Source: Sulfuritalea hydrogenivorans sk43H | GTDB lineage: Bacteria; Pseudomonadota; Gammaproteobacteria; Burkholderiales; Rhodocyclaceae | Assembly (NCBI RefSeq): GCF_000828635.1 | Contig: NZ_AP012547.1 | Span: 1,116,001 to 1,180,000, forward strand | Direction: 5' to 3' | Length of the DNA: 64,000 nt | Shown here: one piece after another, positions 1 to 8,787 of the stretch | Position numbering within the stretch: position 1 is the first letter of the stretch | Layout of the letters: every line of letters begins with the position of its first letter | Made by a program: the position numbers and the translations under genes | Notes under the pieces: generated by a model | Seen by the model: only the letters and a program-made list of their open reading frames with translations | Told to the model about the DNA's origin: nothing | The model's database searches: none

Positions 1-574
1 AGGTGTTGGGGAAGCGAATCTTTGTTACGCCCATTTCCTCCTGGAGGAACTTGATCAGCTTCCTGGCGGGCGCCGATTCGGCCTGCCACTCGATGCCGCA
101 GTAAATGTCTTCGGTGTTCTCGCGGAAGATCACCATGTCGGTCTTGCTTGGATCCTTGAGCGGGGAGGGGATGCCCCTGAAGTAGCGTACAGGCCTCACG
201 CACTGGTACAAATCCATTTCCTGCCGCAAGGCGACATTGAGCGAACGGATACCGCCCCCGACCGGGGTGGTCAACGGCCCCTTGATGGAGACAGAGTATT
301 CCTTGCAAGCAGTGATTGTCTCCGCCGGCAGCCAGACATCCGGGCCGTACAGCCGGGTGGCCTTTTCTCCGGCATAGACCTCCATCCATGAAATCTTGCG
401 CTTGCCGCCGTAGGATTTCTGTACGGCGGCATCCACCACTTTTTGCATGACTGGCGTGATGTCCACACCAATGCCGTCGCCTTCGATGAAGGGAATGACC
501 GGATTGTCGGGAATCGGCTGACCTGGAATGATTTTCTGGCCTTGTGCGGGAACCTTGATAAGGGAAGTGCTCAT
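1..574 (-). CDS. icd: NADP-dependent isocitrate dehydrogenase, N-terminal part (cut by window edge)
   Basis: Oxidative decarboxylation of isocitrate to 2-oxoglutarate in the TCA cycle. Only the first 191 codons are in the window; the gene runs off the left edge. Translation from the ATG at 574 gives [15 protein letters not shown], then [15 protein letters not shown], the conserved [21 protein letters not shown] substrate-binding stretch (the serine of GGGIRSLN is the residue AceK phosphorylates in the E. coli enzyme), [11 protein letters not shown] and [14 protein letters not shown]. These identify the bacterial homodimeric NADP enzyme. It is divergent from aceK (gap about 160 bp), so the target and its regulator are neighbours. 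Confidence 0.95.
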   Translation of the reverse strand, partial: MSTSLIKVPAQGQKIIPGQPIPDNPVIPFIEGDGIGVDITPVMQKVVDAAVQKSYGGKRKISWMEVYAGEKATRLYGPDVWLPAETITACKEYSVSIKGPLTTPVGGGIRSLNVALRQEMDLYQCVRPVRYFRGIPSPLKDPSKTDMVIFRENTEDIYCGIEWQAESAPARKLIKFLQEEMGVTKIRFPNT

Positions 575-733
575 GCCTGCTCCGTTATTTGTGTGTTGAA
601 AATCGAGAGGGATGCGGGATAGACCGAGGTCGATTATCCTCCAAATCACACCGTGCTGCTGTCGGCTTCGTCGTCAGGCGATGGCTGTGCTCGCTGGTAG
701 AATCGATTCGGTTCGCCTACCGAGATTTTCTTC

Positions 734-2506
734 ATGGCCGCCGATCCCTCCGATACCCTGATCGCCGAATCCATCGCCAATGTTCTTGTCGATGGATTCA
801 ACAAGCACTATCGCCTGTTTCATGAAAGTTCGGCGCTTGCCAAGCAACGCTTCGAAGAGGCGCAGTGGCCGGAGGCGCAGCAGGCAGTTCGGGACCGCAT
901 CCAGTTTTATGACGATCGCGTCAAGGAGACCACGGACAAACTCCATCGCGCGTTCAACGCCGACAGCTTGAGCGACACCGTCTGGCAGCAGGCGAAGCTC
1001 CAGTACATAGGTTTGCTGACCAACCACAAGCAGCCCGAGTTGGCGGAAACATTCTTCAATTCGGTGTTTTGCCAGATTCTTCATCGAACCTATTTCCACA
1101 ACGATTTCATTTTCGTACGCCCGGCGGTGTCTACCGAATACATCGAGTCCGAGCCGCCAACCTATCGTTGCTACTATCCGAATGAAGCGGGTTTTCGCAC
1201 GTCGATTCGTCAAGTGTTTGTCGATTTTGGCTGGACGAGGGAATTTGACGACCTGGATCGGGATGTCGACTTCATTTTGCGCAGCATTGAATCTCATCTC
1301 GAAACCGTTCCGGCTCGTGAGGCCAACCTGCAGATACAGGTACTCAACTCGGCTTTCTATCGCAACAAGGGCGCCTATGTAATCGGCAAGGCCGTCAATG
1401 GTGCGTTTGAGTATCCATTTACTGTTCCCGTACTGCATTCGCCGGATGGCAAGCTCTATCTGGATACGATCATTCTTGACGCCTGGCGGATCGGAGTGCT
1501 GTTTTCACTTTCGCGCGCCTACTTCATGGTCGATATGGAAGTACCTTCGGGCTACGTCCAGTTTTTGCGGTCGATCATGCCCAACAAGCCGCGCTCGGAG
1601 CTTTACACCATGCTCGGCCTGGGCAAGCAGGGCAAGACGATGTTTTTCCGAGACCTGATATTTCATTTGCATCATTCGGCAGACCAGTTCATCGTCGCGC
1701 CCGGCATACGCGGCCTGGTCATGCTGGTGTTTACCCTGCCGTCCTACCCCTATGTGTTCAAGGTCATCAAGGACGTTTTCGGCAGTTCGAAGGAGGTCGA
1801 TCACGACACGGTACGGCGCAAGTATCAACTGGTGAAGCAGGTCGATCGCGTCGGCCGCATGGCGGACACCCTCGAGTTTTCAAAAGTAGCCCTGCCGCGC
1901 AAGCGTTTTTCGCAGGAATTGATCGATGAACTCTACAAGGAAGTGCCGTCCCTGATCGAAGAAGATGGCGACGACCTGATCATCAAGCATCTTTACATCG
2001 AGCGGCGCATGGAGCCGCTTAACATCTACCTTGAGAAGGCCGAAAAAGCGGGACGCGACGATCAGGTGGAGCATGCGGTGTGCGAATACGGCAATGCCAT
2101 CCGGGAGCTGGCGATCGCCAATATTTTCCCCGGCGACATGTTGTGGAAAAACTTCGGCGTCACTCGCTACGGGCGTGTCGTGTTTTATGACTACGATGAA
2201 ATCGAGTACATGACTGATTGCAGGTTTCGGCGAATTCCACCACCGCCAAATTTCGAGGCCGAAATGTCGGGTGAGGTCTGGTATTCGGTGTCGAGGCTGG
2301 ATGTGTTTCCCGAGGAATTCGAAACCTTTCTTCTGGTGTCGGACAAGATTCGCGACGCCTTCATGCGTCATCACTCCGACCTGTTCGATGCGTCGTTCTG
2401 GCAGGACACGCAAGAGCAGATTCGCAAGGGCGCAGTACAGGATTTCTTTCCCTATCCGGAGTCACAGCGCTTCTGCAACGTTTTTGGCAGCGGTTGTTCG
2501 GCTTGA
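734..2506 (+). CDS. aceK: Isocitrate dehydrogenase kinase/phosphatase AceK
   Basis: Bifunctional enzyme that phosphorylates and dephosphorylates Icd and so controls the split between the TCA cycle and the glyoxylate bypass. The 590-aa product is close to the E. coli length (578). The ATP-binding region [12 protein letters not shown] followed by [14 protein letters not shown] is intact at about residues 320-345, and the kinase core continues with [10 protein letters not shown] and [10 protein letters not shown], then [19 protein letters not shown], which are typical of the family. It lies divergently next to icd, its substrate, not in an aceBAK operon. The ATG at 734 is the first plausible start; no strong ribosome binding site is seen. 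Confidence 0.95.
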   Translation: MAADPSDTLIAESIANVLVDGFNKHYRLFHESSALAKQRFEEAQWPEAQQAVRDRIQFYDDRVKETTDKLHRAFNADSLSDTVWQQAKLQYIGLLTNHKQPELAETFFNSVFCQILHRTYFHNDFIFVRPAVSTEYIESEPPTYRCYYPNEAGFRTSIRQVFVDFGWTREFDDLDRDVDFILRSIESHLETVPAREANLQIQVLNSAFYRNKGAYVIGKAVNGAFEYPFTVPVLHSPDGKLYLDTIILDAWRIGVLFSLSRAYFMVDMEVPSGYVQFLRSIMPNKPRSELYTMLGLGKQGKTMFFRDLIFHLHHSADQFIVAPGIRGLVMLVFTLPSYPYVFKVIKDVFGSSKEVDHDTVRRKYQLVKQVDRVGRMADTLEFSKVALPRKRFSQELIDELYKEVPSLIEEDGDDLIIKHLYIERRMEPLNIYLEKAEKAGRDDQVEHAVCEYGNAIRELAIANIFPGDMLWKNFGVTRYGRVVFYDYDEIEYMTDCRFRRIPPPPNFEAEMSGEVWYSVSRLDVFPEEFETFLLVSDKIRDAFMRHHSDLFDASFWQDTQEQIRKGAVQDFFPYPESQRFCNVFGSGCSA

Positions 2507-3147
2507 GTCGCGTCATCCTCTTCAACAAGCCGTATGGCGTCCTGACCCAGTTTACCGATGCGGACGGGCGGCCCACGCTGGCTGACTACATCCCCATTCC
2601 CAAGGTTTATGCTGCCGGACGGCTGGATGCCGATTCGGAAGGCTTGGTGGTATTGACTGATGATGGCGCCCTGCAAACACGGATTGCCGACCCTCGCCAC
2701 AAACTGGCAAAGCGGTACCTGGTTCAGGTTGATGGCTTGCCTACAGACGCGGCCCTGCACAAACTCAAGACAGGGGTTGATCTTGGCGACTTTCGCACAC
2801 GGCCCTGTCAAGTGTTCCGCATTGACGAGCCAGCAGGCCTTTGGCCACGAAATCCGCCGATCCGGTATCGGGCGGCGATTCCGACCAGTTGGCTGGAAAT
2901 CGTCCTGCGGGAGGGGAAGAACCGTCAAGTCAGGCGCATGACGGCCAGCGCAGGATTTCCGACGCTCAGGCTGATTCGCTGGCAGGTCGGCGAGTGGACC
3001 CTGGAAGGACTTGCGCCCGGTCAGTGGAGGGAAATTGAAATTTCAGGTCAACCTGGTTCAATGCAGCGCGTTAATGTGTCTAACGCCTCGAAAAATCGTG
3101 GTGTTATCAATACCCTACCTATACACAAATTAAAGGAAACACTATGA
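2503..3147 (+). CDS. rluE: 23S rRNA pseudouridine synthase, RluE-like (RsuA family)
   Basis: Makes pseudouridine in 23S rRNA. The protein starts [16 protein letters not shown], as in RluE, without an S4 domain, and carries the catalytic motif [19 protein letters not shown] with the essential Asp at about residue 40. [10 protein letters not shown] is the other family signature. I chose the TTG at 2503, which aligns with the RluE N terminus and overlaps the aceK stop by 4 nt; a TTG at 2494 is in frame as well. About 214 aa. The C-terminal 30 residues after GQPGS look unconserved. The stop overlaps the ATG of the next small gene (ATGA). Confidence 0.85.
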   Translation: MSRVILFNKPYGVLTQFTDADGRPTLADYIPIPKVYAAGRLDADSEGLVVLTDDGALQTRIADPRHKLAKRYLVQVDGLPTDAALHKLKTGVDLGDFRTRPCQVFRIDEPAGLWPRNPPIRYRAAIPTSWLEIVLREGKNRQVRRMTASAGFPTLRLIRWQVGEWTLEGLAPGQWREIEISGQPGSMQRVNVSNASKNRGVINTLPIHKLKETL

Positions 3148-3365
3148 ACAAGCTTCTCGCTACCCTGGTTGCCGGCCTGATCGCCACTTCCGCTTTCGCC
3201 GCTGATGCTCCGAAGGCCGCCGCCGCTCCGGCCGCTGCTCCCGCTGCCGCCGCCGCTCCGGCTGCTGCTCCGGCCGCTGAAAAGAAGGCTGAAGCCGCTC
3301 CGGCCAAGGCTGAAAAGAAGGCCAAGAAGGCCAAGAAGGCCAAGAAAGCTGAAGCCGCCAAGTAA
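3144..3365 (+). CDS. Small exported Ala/Pro/Lys-rich protein
   Basis: A 73-aa protein. Residues 1-19 form a clean signal peptide ending SAFA|AD. The rest is low complexity: alternating AP/AA blocks, then AEKK and [11 protein letters not shown] runs, giving a strongly basic, probably disordered mature chain. A good ribosome binding site (aaagga, 3132-3137) and a strong terminator just downstream suggest it is a short, well expressed transcript unit of its own, even though the ATG overlaps the stop of the preceding gene. GCC/GCT and AAG codons dominate. The function is unknown; similar low-complexity exported peptides occur in related bacteria, but I cannot assign a family. Confidence 0.8.
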   Translation: MNKLLATLVAGLIATSAFAADAPKAAAAPAAAPAAAAAPAAAPAAEKKAEAAPAKAEKKAKKAKKAKKAEAAK

Positions 3366-3382
3366 TTCCCCGTTTCGGGAAA

Positions 3383-3412
3383 AAAATGGCAGGGAAACCT
3401 GCCATTTTTTTT
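3383..3412 (+). terminator. Rho-independent terminator of the Ala/Lys-rich gene
   Basis: A perfect 9-bp stem (aatggcagg / cctgccatt) with a GAAA loop, preceded by an A-run and followed by eight T residues, 18 nt after the stop codon at 3365. Confidence 0.92.
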
Positions 3413-3510
3413 GCCTGTCGGCAGCCGAAAATTTCATTTAAGCTGTTGATCCAGCGGATTTTGAGTTCTTCCGGAAGACCTTGTTCGGGCTTTCGTAATG
3501 GAGATTGATC

Positions 3511-3957
3511 ATGTTTGTCAGGATGGCCCTGATAGTGTCGATGCTGGTGACTGGCATGTCCAGTCGGGCCCAGCAGCCGCAACTGCCCTTGGTCGAGTTG
3601 CTGGCCGGGATGCATCGCATCGAGGCCGAAGTCGCGGCGACTTCCGAGAGCAGGCAAATCGGGATGATGCAGCGCACAGTGATGCCGCCTCACCGTGGCA
3701 TGCTGTTCGTGTTCCCCGAGATGGCGAAGCATTGCATGTGGATGCGCAATACGCTCCTGCCGTTGTCGGTTGCCTTCCTTGATGAAAAAGGCGGGATCAT
3801 CAACATCGAGGACATGCAGCCGAGGACCGAAGTGAATCATTGTGCGACCAGGCCCGCGCGCTACGCCCTTGAGATGAATCTGGGCTGGTTCAGGAGCCGT
3901 GGTCTGGGTGCCGGATTCGCGATCACCGGAATCGAAAAGCTGCCTTCCGGTCGCTGA
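3511..3957 (+). CDS. DUF192 family exported protein
   Basis: A 148-aa product starting MFVRMALIVSMLVTGMSSRAQ, a signal peptide. The mature part shows the DUF192 hallmarks: EVAATSESRQIGMMQR, then GMLFVFPEMAKHCMWMRNTLLPLSVAFLD, and a C-terminal ALEMNLGWFRSRGLGAG. Members are small periplasmic or secreted proteins of unsettled function. The ATG at 3511 is preceded by ggag at 3500-3503; an in-frame TTG at 3505 is less likely. It is a single gene between a terminator and the convergent slyX. Confidence 0.85.
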   Translation: MFVRMALIVSMLVTGMSSRAQQPQLPLVELLAGMHRIEAEVAATSESRQIGMMQRTVMPPHRGMLFVFPEMAKHCMWMRNTLLPLSVAFLDEKGGIINIEDMQPRTEVNHCATRPARYALEMNLGWFRSRGLGAGFAITGIEKLPSGR

Positions 3958-3979
3958 GGAACGCCGCGCCGGACTGACC

Positions 3980-4180
3980 TCAGTAGTGCGGCGGGATTTC
4001 GTCGCGCAAATTGCGCGGTTCGGTCGGGTCCGTCGGCTGCATCAGTTGGTACAACTCGCGGATCTGTGCCTGCAGCAGATCAATTTGCTGCTGCTGCCTG
4101 AAGATGGTGCGGTTGAGTTCTTCCAGGTGATCCTCGCTCAGAGCAAGCTTGATCTCGAGCTCCGTAATTCTGGATTCCAT
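3980..4180 (-). CDS. slyX: SlyX family protein
   Basis: A 66-aa, almost wholly coiled-coil protein (ESRITELEIKLALSEDHLEELN followed by RTIFRQQQQIDLLQAQIRELYQ) ending DEIPPHY, the conserved tail of SlyX proteins. The role is unknown in most bacteria. It is read on the minus strand and follows sodB, from which it is separated by a hairpin terminator. Confidence 0.85.
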   Translation of the reverse strand: MESRITELEIKLALSEDHLEELNRTIFRQQQQIDLLQAQIRELYQLMQPTDPTEPRNLRDEIPPHY

Positions 4181-4197
4181 TGTGATTCCTCTTGTAA

Positions 4198-4225
4198 AAG
4201 CAAAGGGCGCCTTCCGGGCGCCCTT
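4198..4225 (-). terminator. Probable terminator of sodB
   Basis: An inverted repeat (aagggcgcc / ggcgccctt, 4203-4225) between sodB and slyX. Read on the minus strand, the stem is followed by a T-rich tail (tttgctttt), as expected for termination of sodB with some read-through into slyX possible. Confidence 0.6.
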
Positions 4226-4262
4226 CGCTGATTACGACATTGCTCTGACGCCGATGGCGTGA

Positions 4263-4847
4263 TCAGGCAAAATTCTTCGCCGCAAAATCCCAGTTTGCCA
4301 GGGAGGCGAGGAAGGTCTCGACGAACTTGGGCCGGGCATTGCGGTAATCGATGTAATAGGCGTGTTCCCAAACGTCGATGGTCAGCAGCGCCTTGTTTTC
4401 GGTATTCAGCGGTGTGCCGGCACCGGAGGTGTTGACGATATCGACGGAGCCATCCGGCTTCTTCACCAGCCAGGTCCAGCCCGATCCGAAGTTGCCGACG
4501 GCTGAGGCCTGGAAGGCTTTCTTGAACTCGTCGAAGCTGCCCCACTTCTTGTTGATCGCATCAGCCAGCGCGCCGGTCGGCGTGCCGCCACCGCCGACTT
4601 TCATGCTGTTCCAGAAGAAACTGTGGTTCCAGACCTGGGCCGAGTTGTTGAAAATGCCGCCGGCCGGAGCTTTCTTGATGATGGCCTCGAGGTCGAGACT
4701 CTCGTACTCGGTACCCTTGATCAGATTGTTGAGATTGGTGGCGTAAGCCTGATGGTGCTTGCCGTAGTGATATTCGAAGGTTTCCTTCGAAATGTGCGGA
4801 GCGAGGGCATCCATCGCGTAGGGCAGGGGGGGAAGGGTATGTTCCAT
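4263..4847 (-). CDS. sodB: Superoxide dismutase, Fe type
   Basis: Converts superoxide to hydrogen peroxide and oxygen in the cytoplasm. The 194-aa product has the typical length and all metal ligands: the His in [12 protein letters not shown], the His in [10 protein letters not shown], and Asp and His in [11 protein letters not shown]. The [13 protein letters not shown] segment is of the iron type (manganese enzymes usually read GGHANHSLFW). A ribosome binding site (aggag) lies before the ATG and a near-consensus sigma-70 promoter sits upstream. It is a single gene downstream of xseA on the same strand. Confidence 0.95.
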   Translation of the reverse strand: MEHTLPPLPYAMDALAPHISKETFEYHYGKHHQAYATNLNNLIKGTEYESLDLEAIIKKAPAGGIFNNSAQVWNHSFFWNSMKVGGGGTPTGALADAINKKWGSFDEFKKAFQASAVGNFGSGWTWLVKKPDGSVDIVNTSGAGTPLNTENKALLTIDVWEHAYYIDYRNARPKFVETFLASLANWDFAAKNFA

Positions 4848-4892
4848 TTGGATTCTCCTGATGCTGTGGGGGTGAGGGCGATAAAGTTGACT

Positions 4893-4921
4893 ATTATAGT
4901 CAGGAATATTTCAGGTGGCAA
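4893..4921 (-). promoter_or_regulatory. Sigma-70-type promoter of sodB, with palindrome over the -10
   Basis: On the minus strand: TTGCCA (-35, 4916-4921), a 17-bp spacer, TATAAT (-10, 4893-4898). The -10 lies inside a perfect 13-nt palindrome, gactattatagtc (4889-4901), which could be a repressor site. It is about 45 bp upstream of the sodB start. Confidence 0.75.
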
Positions 4922-4925
4922 TTAG

Positions 4926-6257
4926 TCATCGGTCGGTAGTACTGCTCAGGATGCTGGCCTCGGCTGTACCGCGCGCTAGATGGAGGCTGACGGTTTGACC
5001 CGCATGCAAGCCGGCCGCGTCGGTGATCAGCTTGCCGTCGGCGTCGCGAATGATTGAAAAGCCGCGCGCCAGGGTTGCTTCCGGATTCAGGTGCATCAGT
5101 GCCGTTCCGATGTTTTCGAGTGCATTCCGGCGTTTCTGCTGTTGCGCGCGAAGGGCTGCATCCAGTCGCTGCGCCAGCATGCCGATGAACCCGCTGCGTT
5201 TCTCGGTGCGGGGAATCGTGCGTCCCAGTCCCAGTGCGGCACGGTTCAAGCGTTCCCGATGGCGACGCAGGCCGTGCGCCATCGACGCATCCAGTTGCGA
5301 CCCGCGCAGCGCAAGTCGGCTGCGCGCTTGCGCCAGCCTTGTCGCCGGGTGAATCAGGCGCAGCGACAGGTTGTCCAGCCCCTGCTGCTGTCGGGCGATG
5401 CGGTATTGCATGGATCGGCCCAGTGCCGTTCCCAGGCCTGCAATTTCTCCAGTCGCCTCGTGCCATCCTTGCGTGACCAGTTCGGCAGCCGCGGTGGGCG
5501 TTGCGGCACGCAGGTCGGAGACGTAATCAATGATCGTGGTATCCGTTTCGTGCCCGACGCCGCTGACAGTCGGCAGCGGACTGGCGGCGATAGCGCGCGC
5601 CACGATTTCTTCGTTGAACGCCCATAGGTCTTCGATGCTGCCGCCGCCGCGCACGATCAGCAGCAGATCGCATTCATTGCGCTGGCCTGCCACGGTGATG
5701 GCCTTGGCAATTTCTTCGGCGGCGTGATCGCCCTGCACCAGAGTCGGATAAAGGATCGCTGTCAGGTGCGGCGCGCGACGCTTGAGCGCCACCAGGCCAT
5801 CGTGCAAGGCTGCGGCGCGGGGCGAACTGATGATCCCGATGCGGTGCGGGAAGCGCGGCAGCGGCCGCTTGCGCCCGGCTTCAAAAAGCCCTTCGGCCTC
5901 CAGCCTGGCCTTCAATCTGGCGAAGGCCTCGAACAGTCGTCCGAGTCCGGCGCGGCGCAAGGCTTCGACGTTCAACTGGTAGTCACCACGCGGCTCATAG
6001 AGCGAGACCAGGGCGCGCGCTTCGACCTGCTGCCCGTTTTCCAGTCGCCAGGGAATTGACTGGGCGCGGGAGCGGAACATCACACACCGTGCCTGGGCGT
6101 TTTCATCCTTCAGCGAGAAATAGACATGACCTGAGGCGGCGCGGGTCAGGTTGGAAATTTCTCCCGACACCCAGAGTAGCGGGAACTCCCGTTCCAGGGT
6201 CTGGCGCGCCAGCCGGTTGAGCTCGCTGATGCTGACGACAGTTGCGGGATCGAACAT
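4926..6257 (-). CDS. xseA: Exodeoxyribonuclease VII large subunit
   Basis: Large subunit of the single-strand-specific exonuclease VII. The 443-aa product has an N-terminal OB fold (ISELNRLARQTLEREFPLLWVSGEIS, then FSLKDENAQARCVMFRS), a central catalytic domain with FPHRIGIISSPRAAALHD and LLIVRGGGSIEDLWAFNEE, then VSGVGHETDTTIIDYVSDLRAATPTAAAELV, and a long coiled coil. The C-terminal ARGFSIIRDADGKLITDA is also conserved. No xseB is nearby. The length is close to the E. coli enzyme (456). Confidence 0.95.
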   Translation of the reverse strand: MFDPATVVSISELNRLARQTLEREFPLLWVSGEISNLTRAASGHVYFSLKDENAQARCVMFRSRAQSIPWRLENGQQVEARALVSLYEPRGDYQLNVEALRRAGLGRLFEAFARLKARLEAEGLFEAGRKRPLPRFPHRIGIISSPRAAALHDGLVALKRRAPHLTAILYPTLVQGDHAAEEIAKAITVAGQRNECDLLLIVRGGGSIEDLWAFNEEIVARAIAASPLPTVSGVGHETDTTIIDYVSDLRAATPTAAAELVTQGWHEATGEIAGLGTALGRSMQYRIARQQQGLDNLSLRLIHPATRLAQARSRLALRGSQLDASMAHGLRRHRERLNRAALGLGRTIPRTEKRSGFIGMLAQRLDAALRAQQQKRRNALENIGTALMHLNPEATLARGFSIIRDADGKLITDAAGLHAGQTVSLHLARGTAEASILSSTTDR

Positions 6258-6583
6258 GGATTGGAGGCCCGGAGCCTAGGATCAACGCAATGGAAAAATT
6301 GTACAGCATCCACACATTGCGCCGGCCCGCACGGCAGGACATGCAAAGCCTCACTCTTGCTCGGTGCCTCCGTGTAACTTTATGATTAATTGTGATGTTT
6401 TCTTTGCTCCGAAATTGCTCGAAAAATGGAAAGCCCTTGCGGGAGGCCGGCTTAGCGCGTTATTCGCACTGCGATCCACAAACTTATCCACAGATTTTGT
6501 GGATAAGCTGCCCACTGTTCCCTCGCTTTGCAACGGGGCCAATCGACTACTGTACGCGGCATGTTCCGGTCCCGCTTTCCCGC
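6258..6583. other. Intergenic region with a DnaA-box palindrome
   Basis: 326 bp between the divergent xseA and Sel1 genes. It has an AT-rich stretch (about 6370-6410) and then two perfect DnaA boxes facing each other: TTATCCACA at 6484-6492 and its reverse complement at 6498-6506, forming a 10-bp inverted repeat with a 5-nt gap. A partial box (cgatccaca) lies at 6472-6480. There is no dnaA, dnaN, rpmH or gyrB here, so a chromosomal origin is not supported; a DnaA-binding regulatory or titration site is possible. Confidence 0.6.
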
Positions 6584-8569
6584 ATGAGCCATTCCCTGAT
6601 TCCGCTACCCGCAGGGGCCTTGATCGGCCTGCTGCGCGAGGCGCTTGAAAGTACGCTGGTCGAACGCGGCGTCGGGCAGGGACTGGAGCTGCTCGGTCAC
6701 GCCGAAGAATTCTGGGCGGCCTTGCCGCTGATGGAACTGCGGCGCATGGCCGAGGCCGGGAATCGCAATGCGCAAGCCGAACTGGCCTGGCGGCATGCCG
6801 TCGGCGAAGGCGTAACCAAGTCCCATGCCACCGCGCTTCGCTGGGCCTCGGCCAGTGCCGAACACGGCTGTCCGGCGGGTGAGGCCGTGCTGGGCTGGCT
6901 GCTGTACCAGGGCTTTGGGTTGCCGCGCGATTACAACGAGGCGGTGCGCTTGTTCGACTCGGCGGCACGGCAGGGTGACACGCGCGGCATGACGTGGCTG
7001 GCCTTGTGCCTGCTGCGCGGTCACGGAGTGAGTGTGGATGCGCCCCGCGCCGCCGGCCTGTTCGAGCAGGCCGGACAAAAAGGCGCACGTCTGGCCCAGT
7101 ACTGGCGGGGCCGTGTGCTGTATTTCGGCATCGGCATCGAACGCGATTTTTCGGCTGCCGTGCATTGGTTGCACCTGGCCGCCGCACAAGGAGAATCAAG
7201 CGCGAAGGACTTGCTCGCGCGTTGTTGCTTCTTCGGCCGCGGCTGCGATCAGGACCGTGCCGCTGCGGCAGGCTATTGGCGTCAGGCGGCCGCCGATGGG
7301 GTCGTCAGCGCAAGCTTCTGTCTGGGCATGTGCCTGTATGCCGGCGAAGGATTGCCTGCCGACGCTGCCGAAGCGGTGACCCATTTCCGTGTCGCGGCAC
7401 GCAAGGGGCTGGCCGGCGCGATGTTTCTCCTGGGTCAGTGCCATACCTTCGGCTTCGGCGTCACGCGCGATCCGGAGGCTGGTGTCGCCTGGTATCGGCG
7501 TGCCGCGGAAAAGGGCAGTCGCGAGGCCGAGTTTGAAATGGGCGAGTGCCTCGCCCAGGGGGTCGGCGCCGCGAGCCGTGACTACGAAGAGGCCTTGCGC
7601 TGGTGGCGCATGGCCGCACGCCGTGGCCATGCGCGGGCGCGCATCAAGATTGCCCATGCCTATCGCTGGGGCGATGGCGTTGCCGAAAACAAGGCGCTGG
7701 CGCTGGCGTGGTATCGGCGGGCGGCGGAGCAGGGCGACATTTCAGCGCGGGTCTGGCTGGGCGAGTGTTACGAGCACGGCGAAGGTGTGCGCGCCGATGC
7801 GAGTGTTGCCCTGACGCACTACCAGGCGGCGGCCGAAGCGGGCGATGCGCATGGGCAGGCCGAATACGGCCGCTGCCTGCTGCTCGGCATCGGCTGCGAG
7901 GCGCAGCCCGCGCGCGGTGAAGCCTTGCTGCGCAAAGCCGCGGGGGCTGGCTGGGCGCAGGCGCTGAAGGAACTCGAACGCCACGGTTTTGCGCAGGGGG
8001 AGCGCTTGCTGCGCGCCGCAACAAGTGCCGATGACCAGCGATTGATTGAAGCGGTCGCTTGCTTTCGCAGCGCCGCCGAACTCGGACATCGTCGAGCTGC
8101 TTTCATGCTTGCCGAGTGCCTGCGCCATGGCACCGGCACGGCTGTCGATGTGCCGCAGGCGATCATCTGGTACCGCAAGGCGGCGACGTTGTTCGATGCA
8201 AAGATCGTGCTTGGCGACCTGTTCTATTTCGGCCAGGGCGTGCCGCGCAATCTGCGCGAAGCCTTGCGCTGGTATGAGCAGGCGGCGACTCACGAAGATC
8301 CGTATGCGATGTACAGCCTTGGCTATTGCCTGCTGCATGGAGAGGGCGCGCCACGCGATCCCCGCGCCGGCGTGCACTGGCTGCGACAGGCGGCTTTGCA
8401 GGGGGAGGCGGATGCGCAGTATGAACTGGGCCTGGCGTACTACCGCGGCGACGGCTTGAAGGAAAGTTTGCGGCTGGCGGCGAAGTGGCTGCGGGCGGCG
8501 GCCCGTCTCGGTCATAACCCGGCGCGCGCCTTTCTGGAACGCATGGAGCGCGGCAGCCGGCTCAGCTAA
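6584..8569 (+). CDS. Sel1-repeat (SLR/TPR-like) protein
   Basis: A 661-aa protein made almost entirely of Sel1-like repeats of about 36 residues with the pattern A-x-LG-xx-Y-x-x-G-x-GV-xx-D...A-x-xW-x-x-A-A-x-x-G; I count about fifteen, for example LGWLLYQGFGLPRDYNEAVR and LGECYEHGEGVRADASVAL. Such solenoids are scaffolds for protein contacts; some act in signalling or envelope stress. No signal peptide or transmembrane helix is evident, so a cytoplasmic location is likely. The frame is open further upstream (to 6392), but that stretch lacks repeat character and crosses the DnaA-box palindrome, so I start at the ATG at 6584 (MSHSLIPLPAG). Confidence 0.85.
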   Translation: MSHSLIPLPAGALIGLLREALESTLVERGVGQGLELLGHAEEFWAALPLMELRRMAEAGNRNAQAELAWRHAVGEGVTKSHATALRWASASAEHGCPAGEAVLGWLLYQGFGLPRDYNEAVRLFDSAARQGDTRGMTWLALCLLRGHGVSVDAPRAAGLFEQAGQKGARLAQYWRGRVLYFGIGIERDFSAAVHWLHLAAAQGESSAKDLLARCCFFGRGCDQDRAAAAGYWRQAAADGVVSASFCLGMCLYAGEGLPADAAEAVTHFRVAARKGLAGAMFLLGQCHTFGFGVTRDPEAGVAWYRRAAEKGSREAEFEMGECLAQGVGAASRDYEEALRWWRMAARRGHARARIKIAHAYRWGDGVAENKALALAWYRRAAEQGDISARVWLGECYEHGEGVRADASVALTHYQAAAEAGDAHGQAEYGRCLLLGIGCEAQPARGEALLRKAAGAGWAQALKELERHGFAQGERLLRAATSADDQRLIEAVACFRSAAELGHRRAAFMLAECLRHGTGTAVDVPQAIIWYRKAATLFDAKIVLGDLFYFGQGVPRNLREALRWYEQAATHEDPYAMYSLGYCLLHGEGAPRDPRAGVHWLRQAALQGEADAQYELGLAYYRGDGLKESLRLAAKWLRAAARLGHNPARAFLERMERGSRLS

Positions 8570-8576
8570 CGCTCAT

Positions 8577-8787
8577 TCCGCGTTGGCGGCACCCACAGCA
8601 AATGAAACACGCGAAAACGAAGTTTCAGTGGAGGCTAACGCCGGCATCATCGGCGTTAAGCGTAGCGGCCGTAACTAAAGGCAAATTGAAGCCCCCCCCA
8701 CCCCCGTCCCCGCCCCAGGGCGGGGCTACTGTTCAGCTCGCTTCGCTCAACAATCACCCGTCGCTCCGAACGAGTTGTTTCACGTTA
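8577..8787 (-). repeat. Dispersed GC-rich palindromic element, copy A
   Basis: Intergenic stretch between convergent genes. Read on the minus strand it begins ttaacgtgaaacaactcgtt, continues with gagcgaagcgagc, a G/C-homopolymer hairpin (tagcccc...ggggacggggg), then ttttcgcgtgtttcat and ends near atgagcgtta. The same ordered blocks recur at 45421-45575 and 58205-58350, and in part at 53930-54030. The stop codon of the J-domain gene (8785-8787) lies in the first block. Confidence 0.7.

Noticed and set aside
6258-6583. Chromosomal replication origin at the DnaA-box palindrome
   Set aside because: No dnaA, dnaN, gyrB, rpmH, parAB-parS or large box cluster adjoins it; two perfect boxes and one partial box are too few.
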